Positions 8,224 to 15,256 of a stretch of DNA of 18,074 nt are shown here, one piece after another; the stretch's first letter is position 1, and every line of letters begins with the position of its first letter. Below the pieces are notes generated by a model. The model ran no database searches. It was not told where the DNA came from and saw only the letters and a program-made list of their open reading frames with translations. Position numbers and translations under genes: made by a program. Source of the DNA: CAZJJK01 sp964546285 (GTDB lineage Bacteria > Spirochaetota > Spirochaetia > Treponematales > Breznakiellaceae); contig CAZJJK010000064.1 of assembly GCA_964546285.1 (NCBI GenBank), forward strand, positions 1 through 18,074, read 5' to 3'.

Positions 8224-8265
8224 CCCCATTCAAAAACGATCGTTTTTAAATGGGGCCTTTGTTTT
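8224..8265 (+). terminator. Strong rho-independent terminator after the diguanylate cyclase gene
   Basis: CCCCATT (8224-8230) pairs with AATGGGG (8249-8255). After one mismatch, AAAAAC (8232-8237) pairs with GTTTTT (8242-8247), leaving a GATC loop. CCTTTGTTTT follows. The hairpin is 41 nt downstream of the stop codon. Confidence 0.8.
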
Positions 8266-8322
8266 ATGGACTGAGGCGATCTCAAAAGTTTCAAACTATA
8301 CAAATCCAACAGCGATGGCAAA

Positions 8323-8416
8323 CGCGGTTTTATAGCTATTATATGTAGTGTATAAAAATAGACTACTTACAATAAAACCGCGAGAAGCTCTTGCGAAAGT
8401 AACCGTCTTTCGCGAG
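8323..8416 (-). terminator. Two tandem inverted repeats 3' of the lipocalin gene
   Basis: CTTGCGAAAG (8390-8399) and CTTTCGCGAG (8407-8416) pair at nine of ten positions across 7 nt. Just beyond, CGCGGTTTTAT (8323-8333) and ATAAAACCGCG (8372-8382) are perfect complements across 38 nt. A small stem, GTAGT/ACTAC (8345-8349 with 8362-8366), sits inside. They lie directly after the lipocalin stop on the minus strand and probably end that transcript. A clear T run is missing from the first hairpin, so a small structured RNA is an alternative. Confidence 0.4.
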
Positions 8417-8421
8417 ATCCT

Positions 8422-8997
8422 CTACTCCCTCGCTTTTTGCGGAACCTTATAGATTGTCTCGGTTTCAAAACCTTGAGCACGAGCTATGTCAACCATTTTC
8501 TGAAACAGGTCTTCATCTATCTCATGGTCTCGGGCTAGAAACCAAAGGAAATCCCTTGAGTTATTCCCAACCACGGCCCAAGAATAATTCTCGTCATCCA
8601 AACCGATAATCATATAATCGGAAACGAAAAGCTTAAAAAACTTCACTTTTAGCGCGCCAGGAACGGAGGCGTCGGGCATCCAGGCTTCGGCCTCTACCGC
8701 CGAATAGCGACCATCCAGAGTATTTTTATACCCGCTGTTAATCACCTTTACCCGACCATCTTCTCTAAAAGAATACTCCGCGGTGGCTCCTACTATGTCA
8801 TCCTCAAAACTGTGTTGGTATCGGGCAATTTCATACCAACGCCCAAGATATCGTTCAAGGTCAACCTTGTCCACCAAGTCCACGGGGCCCAAGCCTTTGG
8901 GCGGGCCGGAAGCGCAAGAAGCAAAGGGAAACACCACTAAAGAAGTTAAAATTCCAAGTATCCATACGTTTTTACTCATCTTCTCTTTGATCTTCAT
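8422..8997 (-). CDS. blc: Lipocalin, Blc-like lipoprotein
   Basis: The 191-residue protein starts with a basic segment and a hydrophobic stretch ending in FASC (Cys28). This fits a lipoprotein signal with the relaxed lipobox common in spirochaetes. The mature part has the lipocalin signature GRWYEIAR from Gly52, then VKFFKLF and a WAVVG strand, and DFLWFLAR near the end, in the order found in bacterial lipocalin Blc. The family binds fatty acids or lysophospholipids and sits in the periplasm, often on the outer membrane. AAGGAG lies at a good distance before the ATG at 8997; a second ATG at 8979 is less well placed. The minus-strand EAL pair ends 105 nt upstream on the same strand, so shared transcription is possible. 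Confidence 0.85.
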   Translation of the reverse strand: MKIKEKMSKNVWILGILTSLVVFPFASCASGPPKGLGPVDLVDKVDLERYLGRWYEIARYQHSFEDDIVGATAEYSFREDGRVKVINSGYKNTLDGRYSAVEAEAWMPDASVPGALKVKFFKLFVSDYMIIGLDDENYSWAVVGNNSRDFLWFLARDHEIDEDLFQKMVDIARAQGFETETIYKVPQKARE

Positions 8998-9102
8998 ATA
9001 AGCTCTCCTTGAATGATTGAGTTATGACAAATATAAGTCTTTATCTATTAAAAATGAACTAATACTCATAAATATTCTTATTTCTAACCGCTTTAGCTGT
9101 TC

Positions 9103-10851
9103 TTACCTTTCATATAGGGACTTTACCTCGCCAGCCTCTATTAGCTTGGAAAAGAAAAAGCCCTGTAAATAATCGCAGCCAAGCGCGGTAAGAGTTTCAG
9201 CTTGCTCGGCGCTCTCAACGCCCTCCGCAATAATTTTTCGATTCAGCTTTTTCAACAAGCCTATGGTTCCGTTTAATATGATCCGGCCTTTTTCGCTCTC
9301 AAAACCCGCGTGAACTATGCTTTTATCCAGCTTTATATGGCTAAACGGGAGTTGCGCGATATAACTAAGATTGGTATATCCGGATCCGTAATCGTCAAGG
9401 GCAAAGTTAAATTTGTTTTCAGATAAGAGTTTCATATTCGCGTTCATTATCGCGGGAGAATGAACGGCGGCGGTTTCCGTTATTTGGAAACAAAGATGTG
9501 ACGCGTTGATCTTCCAAGCGTTACGCAACGCGAGAATTTGCGTAGCCAGATCGCTCTGCATACATTGAGCGTCCGACAGCCGTACTTGAATCTGATCAAT
9601 CCTCTCATTACGCGCTACCAGAGAGGCATAAAACGCGAAGGCCGTATCGATTATCATCAAACCTAAACGCTGCGCCAAACCGACGCGCTCAGCCACACGG
9701 AAGAGCTCGCTTTGAGGAATAAAGCCGCCAGCTCCCGTTTTAAGGGACAATAAAGCCTCAACGATTACGAAGCTATTATCAGTGACCGAATATATAGGCT
9801 GATAGAGCATATCGATCAATCCAGTATGAAGCGCCGCTCGCAGCGCTTCCTCGGTTTCCGCTTCCTTCTCTCTGCCCTTCAAATTCAAGTCGGCGGGTCG
9901 TAGCACAAACGGGGCATCACGGCTTTCCGTAAAGCCTTCCATTTGTTCAAGACAGTCGAATATATCGATAACGCCCCGTATATCATCGGGACAATGAACC
10001 AAACAAAGCTTTACGGATATATCAAGCGCCGTCTCGCCGATGAGCCACGCTTTATCGCAGCGATCGACTATTCCATGTATCAATTCTTGCCGATCTTTAG
10101 CGCTAAAAGCGCTAAGGATCAAAGCGTATGACTCATTTTCCAGCGCGAAAGCGGGAACTCCCTTTCCCGCTACTTTTGATAGAGCGGCGGACAGAGCCCG
10201 AAATAGCTGGAGCAGATCTTGGATCTTGAACACCTGTCTTAGTAACGGAACATTCTGTACGCATATAAGGAGGATGTCGAACCGCGCCCCATTCTTTAAG
10301 CGCGTTTCAATATATTTTATAAATGACGCTTTATTAAATAAACCCGTATCGCCATCTATCAATTCTTTAGAATTCTGTATGGTATACAACAGCAGAAGCA
10401 TTGAAACAGCGGACGCGAAACACACCAAAAGCACACGGTAAGGACTTATCAGGTTTTCCATCACGACAGCGCATAAAAACAAAGATAAGACTATCGTGTA
10501 NNNNNNNNNNNNNNNNNNNNNNNNNNNNNNNNNNNNNNNNNNNNNNNNNNNNNNNNNNNNNNNNNNNNNNNNNNNNNNNNNNNNNNNNNNNNNNNNNNNN
10601 GCGTAGGGCATTGAGTTATGAAATAAATAGAAAGCCATTGTCGCGGCAAGCTGGCTATTAGCGCTGAACTGATTTGGATTATTAAGAGAGAAAGAACTGA
10701 TAACGCTGAATATCGAACTCCCTAAATTAAGCCATAAAATAAGTTCAAACCAAGTGCTTAATCTGTTCTTCACCCTCTTTTGATTATAAAAGATATACAG
10801 ATTGATGCAGGTCAGAACCACGGCGATCGCGTCAAAGTGGATGATATACAT
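9103..10851 (-). CDS. Membrane 7TM, degenerate GGDEF, degenerate EAL protein, interrupted by an assembly gap (pair B, second gene)
   Basis: The start chosen is the ATG at 10851, 4 nt after the stop of the preceding gene, with AGGG before it. The N-terminus MYIIHFDAIA matches MLIVEFDLIA of the second gene in pair A. An in-frame ATG at 10938 lies inside the neighbour and is unlikely. The membrane region is broken by 100 undetermined bases. The GGDEF signature has decayed to ENESY. The EAL domain keeps LALDDYGSG-like, IKLD and AEGVE motifs. Its ExLxR reads EALLS (Arg to Ser), and the strand with the metal-binding Asn reads QVRLSDAQC (Asn to Arg), the same Arg substitution as in the pair A partner. 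It is therefore a probable pseudo-phosphodiesterase. The gene is intact on both sides of the gap, but the true length is uncertain. Confidence 0.78.
   Translation of the reverse strand: MYIIHFDAIAVVLTCINLYIFYNQKRVKNRLSTWFELILWLNLGSSIFSVISSFSLNNPNQFSANSQLAATMAFYLFHNSMPYXXXXXXXXXXXXXXXXXXXXXXXXXXXXXXXXXXYTIVLSLFLCAVVMENLISPYRVLLVCFASAVSMLLLLYTIQNSKELIDGDTGLFNKASFIKYIETRLKNGARFDILLICVQNVPLLRQVFKIQDLLQLFRALSAALSKVAGKGVPAFALENESYALILSAFSAKDRQELIHGIVDRCDKAWLIGETALDISVKLCLVHCPDDIRGVIDIFDCLEQMEGFTESRDAPFVLRPADLNLKGREKEAETEEALRAALHTGLIDMLYQPIYSVTDNSFVIVEALLSLKTGAGGFIPQSELFRVAERVGLAQRLGLMIIDTAFAFYASLVARNERIDQIQVRLSDAQCMQSDLATQILALRNAWKINASHLCFQITETAAVHSPAIMNANMKLLSENKFNFALDDYGSGYTNLSYIAQLPFSHIKLDKSIVHAGFESEKGRIILNGTIGLLKKLNRKIIAEGVESAEQAETLTALGCDYLQGFFFSKLIEAGEVKSLYER
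10501..10600. other. Assembly gap of 100 N
   Basis: Exactly 100 undetermined bases, the conventional filler for a gap of unknown size. Comparison with the pair A paralogue puts about 87 residues in this place, so the real gap is probably near 260 bases. Confidence 0.95.
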
Positions 10852-10855
10852 AGCC

Positions 10856-12775
10856 CTAGCTATCCCGAAGCAAAGCCATAAAATTTTCCGTGGAAACCGG
10901 TTTGGAAAAATAATAGCCTTGCAGATAATCGCACCCAAGTTCCGTCATGGCGTGCGCCTGTTCCGCGCTTTCAACTCCCTCCGCCACTATTTTAATGTTC
11001 ATCCGCTTAAACATAGAAACCGAACTTTCCAGCATAATCCGCCCGCTATCACTGTCAAACCATGAATAAACAATGCTGCGGTCTAGCTTTACATGACTAA
11101 ATGGAAGCTCCATCAAATATTTGATATTTGAATACCCCGTTCCAAAATCATCAAGGGCAAGATAGTATCCAGCCTCAGCCAAAGCGCGTAAAGTCTGGAC
11201 TAACTTCCCAGTAGTTCCGGCCGCGGCCGTTTCGGTAATTTCAAGACAAATTCGATTCGCGTCTATTCCCCTCTTTTTTGTCATGTCCATAATTTTCTTG
11301 ACGATATCCGCTTGTACGCATTGGGCTACGGATAGGTTTATTTCTATAAAACCGACGCCTTTTTCCACAAGCTTTTCTTCACGCATAAAGGCGCAAACAG
11401 AGTCAAACACAAAATCCCCAATGCGGTGAATAGTTCCATTATGCTCGGAAATGGGGATAAATTCACTTGGCGAGATATAGCCCAGCTTATCATCCTTAAG
11501 ACGAACAAGCGCTTCAGCGGATACCATACGATGGTCTACGGCCGAAAAAATAGGTTGATAAAAGACGCTGAACCCATTCTTTTCAAAGCCAAGGTTTATA
11601 GCCCGCTCTATCACCGCTCCCCGCTTTTTATCGGCAAGCTCTAAATCCGTGATTCCGGCTGTATAATTGTTTCTAGTCTGACCGCTTTTATTCTTGATCT
11701 GATCAAGCACTCTGAAAATTTCAGAAGGTTCGGAGCTCTCTTCCGGAACCTTAATCACGCAAAAGCGCGCGGAAAGAGTTATGGAATTTCGATCTACCAG
11801 CCATGGCCGTTTAAACCGTTCTATCAACGCGTTAATAACGCTTTGGGCTGAATAGCGCACGCTATCATACCTCAAAATAAGCGCGAATTCAGCCTCGCCC
11901 ACGCGCGCCGCTATCAGGTCCGGGCCTAATTCCCTTTGAAAAAAAAACGATGTTTCATGGATGAGTTGCGCGAAATACTCCAAGCCAAAGGTTCTGCGTA
12001 AAAAAGAAACATCGGATACCGCGATTAGGGCGACGGTAAAACGCGTATGAGTTCTTAGAAAAACGCCAACTTGTTCCGCGAATCCGTTTCGGTTAAACAA
12101 TCCCGTATCGCTATAAATATATGGGTCTGGGCTTTGTATGGTCAGGAGGATAAAAAGCTCGGAAATGGCGAAACCGAGACATTGAAGCAGCTGGTCTGGG
12201 TATAAATATTGGATTAAGGCGGGTATAAAAGAAACCAAAATAAAGAAAAGGACAGATCCAACAGTACGCGGAGGAAGCGCTTTTCTTGTTTTTATTACGC
12301 CCCATATCGCGTAAATTGAATAAAAAAGCCCCACTAGGTATAAAACGGGTACAAGAGAGCCATGAGAATAGACAGATAAGGAGTCATAATAAAACAGCCA
12401 GCGCGCCCAGGGATTCAGCGAGATTAAAAAGAAATTAAGCAACCAAGGAACAGAAAAAAGGATTTTAGCCACCAATGGCATACCATGGATTATGCCTGTC
12501 ATAAACATGATGTAAAGGCCAAATAAAAAGGGGATGGAATTATGAAATAGATAATACAGGGAATTAATGCTTAGTAATAACGGGTAGGATGTGGATAGAG
12601 CGTTTATATTGACACAAACCCCCAGTATATCAAAAATGGCGGAAAACAAGCTCACATAGAGCAGGATGACGAAAACCAGGTTTTTTGGAGCCAGTACTTT
12701 TTTCTTGTTGTAAAAGAAAAACAGATTGAGTCCTAAGATGATGATGGCGGCTATATCGTAATAAATGGTACCCAT
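10856..12775 (-). CDS. Membrane c-di-GMP phosphodiesterase: 7TM, degenerate GGDEF, EAL (pair B, first gene)
   Basis: This 639-residue protein begins MGTIYYDIAA and has about seven hydrophobic helices in residues 1-213. The GGDEF-like domain has GEAEF at 293-297 and should be inactive as a cyclase. The EAL domain is complete by motif: EALVR at 421-425, Asn480 in EINLS, LEITE at 511-515, Asp542 and Asp543 in DDFGTG, Lys563, AEGVE from 598 and Gln619. It should degrade c-di-GMP at the inner face of the membrane. It is the counterpart of the first gene of pair A in sequence, layout and position within its pair. A good promoter-like sequence lies just upstream, and no Shine-Dalgarno sequence is visible. 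The second gene of the pair follows after 4 nt. Confidence 0.86.
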   Translation of the reverse strand: MGTIYYDIAAIIILGLNLFFFYNKKKVLAPKNLVFVILLYVSLFSAIFDILGVCVNINALSTSYPLLLSINSLYYLFHNSIPFLFGLYIMFMTGIIHGMPLVAKILFSVPWLLNFFLISLNPWARWLFYYDSLSVYSHGSLVPVLYLVGLFYSIYAIWGVIKTRKALPPRTVGSVLFFILVSFIPALIQYLYPDQLLQCLGFAISELFILLTIQSPDPYIYSDTGLFNRNGFAEQVGVFLRTHTRFTVALIAVSDVSFLRRTFGLEYFAQLIHETSFFFQRELGPDLIAARVGEAEFALILRYDSVRYSAQSVINALIERFKRPWLVDRNSITLSARFCVIKVPEESSEPSEIFRVLDQIKNKSGQTRNNYTAGITDLELADKKRGAVIERAINLGFEKNGFSVFYQPIFSAVDHRMVSAEALVRLKDDKLGYISPSEFIPISEHNGTIHRIGDFVFDSVCAFMREEKLVEKGVGFIEINLSVAQCVQADIVKKIMDMTKKRGIDANRICLEITETAAAGTTGKLVQTLRALAEAGYYLALDDFGTGYSNIKYLMELPFSHVKLDRSIVYSWFDSDSGRIMLESSVSMFKRMNIKIVAEGVESAEQAHAMTELGCDYLQGYYFSKPVSTENFMALLRDS

Positions 12776-12786
12776 TTGCTTTATGA

Positions 12787-12815
12787 ACTCTAGGCTTCGC
12801 CAAGTTCGCCGTCAA
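12787..12815 (-). promoter_or_regulatory. Candidate promoter for pair B
   Basis: On the minus strand TTGACG (12815-12810) and TAGAGT (12792-12787) are separated by 17 nt. They match the sigma-70 consensus at five and four of six positions. Transcription would start about 5 nt before the ATG at 12775, too short a leader for a Shine-Dalgarno site, and none is seen. Confidence 0.45.
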
Positions 12816-12903
12816 GCTCATAACGGATATGATCCTTTACGCTCATACGCTGACACCGTTCCGTTCTGAATCAAGGGCGGACGAGGACAAGGAATTGACA
12901 AGA

Positions 12904-12932
12904 TTGAAGCGCTGGCGTGGGGGGTATATACT
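12904..12932 (+). promoter_or_regulatory. Candidate promoter of the buk operon, leaderless geometry
   Basis: TTGAAG (12904-12909) and TATACT (12927-12932) are separated by 17 nt. The -10 box is followed by 6 nt and then the ATG at 12939, so a start 7 nt downstream would fall on the A of the start codon. A second TTGACA at 12895-12900 has no -10 box at the right distance. The spacer contains a run of six G. Confidence 0.5.
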
Positions 12933-12938
12933 GATTTC

Positions 12939-14006
12939 ATGCCGTTTACAATTCTGGTAATAAACCCAGGGTCCACGTCAACAAAGGTCGGAGTGTTTCG
13001 TGATGAGACCGCGGTGTTTCTTGATTCTGTTTCGCATCCGATCACGGAACTTGAGCGTTTTGATACCGTCGCGGATCAGTTAGACTTTCGTAAAAAAACA
13101 ATAATGGCCCTTCTATCCAGTAAAGTAATCGATGTAAAAGCTTTTTCTTGCGTGGTCGCCAGGGGAGGCTTGGTTCGGCCGCTACCCCATGGCACCTACC
13201 GCATAAACGAGCGAATGAAACAAGATCTCCGAACGGCCTGTTACGGCGGCCACGCCTCCAACCTTGGAGCGCTGATCGCTGACGAAATAGCCTCCGAGTT
13301 TGATATTCCGGCCTTTATCAGCGATCCGGTGGTCGTTGACGAGCTGGATGATGTTGCTCGCTTGACAGGTATAAAGGAAATTAAACGGCGCAGTATCTTT
13401 CACGCGTTGAACCAAAGGGCTGTCGCTTATCGTTACGCCAAGTCCGTCAACGCCCGCTATGATGAGCTTAGTTTAGTAGTAGCTCATTTAGGTGGAGGGG
13501 TAACGGTGGGACTCCACAAACGCGGCCGCGTCGTGGATGTCAACAACGGACTTGACGGCGACGGGCCTTTCGCCCCGGAACGAGCCGGCTCCGTGCCCGC
13601 GGGGGACCTGGTAAAACTCTGCTTTTCTAACAAATATAGCGAACACGAGCTTAGGAAATTAATAACGGGACAGGGCGGTTTTGTAAACTTGCTTGGCACT
13701 AACGATTTTCGTCAGGTGGAAAAATTGGCCGCGGAGGGTAACGCTGAAGCCGATTTGGTTTTACGCGCCTTCATTTACAATATCGCCAAAGCCATTGGAG
13801 CCTTGGCCGCGGCGGCGGACGGTCGTTTGGACGCTATTCTGATAACCGGCGGCATTGCCCGTTCCAATAGCATGACTGAGGCTCTTAAGGCGAAAATCGC
13901 ATGGATGGCGCCTGTTGTTTCCTATCCCGGCGAAGGGGAGCTGGAAGCTCTGCGGGATGCCGCTCTGCGCGTCCTACAAGGCGAAGAAATAATGGTGGAG
14001 TATTAA
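12939..14006 (+). CDS. buk: Butyrate kinase (branched-chain acyl phosphate kinase)
   Basis: The 355-residue protein belongs to the acetokinase family. INPGSTSTK at residues 8-16 is the N-terminal signature of butyrate kinases, and AHLGGGVTVG and ITGGIARSN are the other nucleotide- and substrate-binding segments. It transfers phosphate from an acyl phosphate (butyryl-, isobutyryl- or isovaleryl-phosphate) to ADP, releasing the acid and making ATP in the cytoplasm. The length is normal for the family. The start is fixed by the conserved N-terminus; no good Shine-Dalgarno sequence precedes it. The transferase gene follows after one base. The downstream 2-oxoacid oxidoreductase suggests that branched acids, rather than n-butyrate, are the main products. 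Butyrate kinases commonly accept isobutyrate and related acids. Confidence 0.93.
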   Translation: MPFTILVINPGSTSTKVGVFRDETAVFLDSVSHPITELERFDTVADQLDFRKKTIMALLSSKVIDVKAFSCVVARGGLVRPLPHGTYRINERMKQDLRTACYGGHASNLGALIADEIASEFDIPAFISDPVVVDELDDVARLTGIKEIKRRSIFHALNQRAVAYRYAKSVNARYDELSLVVAHLGGGVTVGLHKRGRVVDVNNGLDGDGPFAPERAGSVPAGDLVKLCFSNKYSEHELRKLITGQGGFVNLLGTNDFRQVEKLAAEGNAEADLVLRAFIYNIAKAIGALAAAADGRLDAILITGGIARSNSMTEALKAKIAWMAPVVSYPGEGELEALRDAALRVLQGEEIMVEY

Positions 14007-14007
14007 A

Positions 14008-14937
14008 ATGATGAAAAGCATCGACGAACTTATCGCCGCCGCTCTAGCCGTGTCCGAAAGCGCGGCCGGAGGGTCCTGCCGTATCGCGGTAGCCGCGGCT
14101 CATGATGAGGAAGTTTTAAAGGCCGTGGAGGAAGCTAGACAAGCCGGTCTCGCTTCCGCTCTGTTGATCGGCGATAAAAACGCTTTGAAACGTGTAGCCG
14201 CCGTTATTGGAGTGGACCTTTCGCATTATCAAATCATCGACGAAAGGGATACCGCTAAAGCGGCGGCCGCCGCGGTTGCCGCGGTGCGGCGGGGAGACGC
14301 GGCTTGTCTCATGAAAGGTCTTCTAGATACGTCGATTATCCTAAAAGCCGCTCTTAATAAGGAAAACGGACTCCGCGCCGGCCGACTGATCAGCCATATT
14401 AGCGTTATTGAATCGGAGTATTACCACAAGTTATTACTGATAACCGACGCCGCTATCAATATAGCGCCGCTCCTAGAGGAAAAAATCGATATTATTAGAA
14501 ACGCGGTGGACTGCGCTCACGCCCTTGGCATCGAACGGCCTAAGGTAGCCCTGCTCTGCGCTGTGGAAAAACTTAATCCGGAAAAAATGCCTTGTACCGC
14601 CGAGGCCGCCATACTCACCCAAATGAACAGAAGAAATCAGATAACGGATTGCGTTATTGACGGCCCGCTCGCCTTAGACAACGCGGTTTCGGCGGAAGCG
14701 GCGCGAATTAAGAAGATAGACAGTCCGGTTGCGGGGGAAGCCGATATTCTGGTAACGCCGGATATAGAAGCCGGGAATATACTCTATAAAGCATTGGTGG
14801 ATCTATGCGGCGCTCGCGCCGCGGGCCTAGTGATGGGCGCGGCGTCTCCTATTATACTGACAAGCCGCTCTGATACGGCTGAGACGAAACTCGCGTCGAT
14901 AGCCCTTGCGGTACTGGCTGTAAAACGGCGAAAATAA
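14008..14937 (+). CDS. ptb: Phosphate butyryltransferase
   Basis: The 309-residue protein fits the phosphate acetyl/butyryltransferase family throughout. It has CLMKGLLDTS near 102-111, GLRAGRLISH, LLITDAAINIAP, VIDGPLALDNA, DIEAGNILYKAL and a C-terminal segment with ILTSRSDT. It exchanges CoA for inorganic phosphate on butyryl-CoA or branched acyl-CoA, producing the acyl phosphate used by the kinase. GGTGGAG within the end of buk lies 7 nt before the tandem ATG codons at 14008 and 14011. The order kinase then transferase is the reverse of the ptb-buk order of Clostridium acetobutylicum. A hairpin follows the gene. Confidence 0.93.
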   Translation: MMKSIDELIAAALAVSESAAGGSCRIAVAAAHDEEVLKAVEEARQAGLASALLIGDKNALKRVAAVIGVDLSHYQIIDERDTAKAAAAAVAAVRRGDAACLMKGLLDTSIILKAALNKENGLRAGRLISHISVIESEYYHKLLLITDAAINIAPLLEEKIDIIRNAVDCAHALGIERPKVALLCAVEKLNPEKMPCTAEAAILTQMNRRNQITDCVIDGPLALDNAVSAEAARIKKIDSPVAGEADILVTPDIEAGNILYKALVDLCGARAAGLVMGAASPIILTSRSDTAETKLASIALAVLAVKRRK

Positions 14938-14979
14938 CGGGTCCGCGAAAGAAAGTCGGACTAACGCTCTTATATAACG

Positions 14980-15010
14980 CGAAGCCGCAAAGGGGCTTCG
15001 TTTCATTATT
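14980..15010 (+). terminator. Hairpin with T-rich tail between ptb and the oxidoreductase genes
   Basis: CGAAGCC (14980-14986) and GGCTTCG (14994-15000) are perfect complements across a 7-nt loop, followed by TTTCATTATT. It resembles a rho-independent terminator. The next ATG is only 26 nt past the stem and no promoter fits in that space. The hairpin is therefore more likely a partial terminator or mRNA stabiliser that sets the ratio of the two halves of the operon. Confidence 0.6.
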
Positions 15011-15025
15011 TATTTAGGGGGCTTT

Positions 15026-15256
15026 ATGGCAAAGCGGGGTAAAGTTGTTATTGATCCCGAACGGTGTAAGGCGTGCTACCTCTGTGTACGCGCCTGCCCA
15101 ACGGGGGTTTTAGAAGCCGGTATTGCGGCGAACAGCGCCGGCGTATATCCGCCCATCGCCAAATACATTGAAAAGTGCATCGCGTGTGGTAACTGTTATG
15201 TGGTTTGCCCGGACTCCGCCATCGAGGTGTTCGAATTAGAGGAGGGCGAAATATGA
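15026..15256 (+). CDS. Ferredoxin-type 2[4Fe-4S] delta subunit of a 2-oxoacid:ferredoxin oxidoreductase
   Basis: The 76-residue protein has two ferredoxin motifs, CxxCxxCxxxCP at Cys14-Cys24 and again at Cys51-Cys61, enough for two [4Fe-4S] clusters. Such small subunits pass electrons from the catalytic subunits to free ferredoxin in the cytoplasm. AGGGGG lies 5 nt before the ATG. The stop overlaps the start of the alpha subunit gene (ATGA), so translation is coupled. The subunit is called KorD or VorC/D depending on naming system, so no symbol is given. Confidence 0.88.
   Translation: MAKRGKVVIDPERCKACYLCVRACPTGVLEAGIAANSAGVYPPIAKYIEKCIACGNCYVVCPDSAIEVFELEEGEI

Noticed and set aside
10852..10938. 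Longer start at 10938 for the second gene of pair B
   Set aside because: It would place 29 residues inside the upstream gene. MYIIHFDAIA at 10851 matches the N-terminus of the pair A counterpart and has AGGG before it.
12939..14937. n-Butyrate production as the main job of buk and ptb
   Set aside because: No genes of butyryl-CoA synthesis are in the window, and the neighbours are a branched-chain 2-oxoacid oxidoreductase. It cannot be excluded for the rest of the genome.
15205..15252. Longer start at 15205 for the VorB-type subunit
   Set aside because: It lies deep in the ferredoxin gene. The ATG at 15253 has the ATGA overlap and GGAGGG expected in this operon, and the family begins near MSEPKKLMKGNEA.
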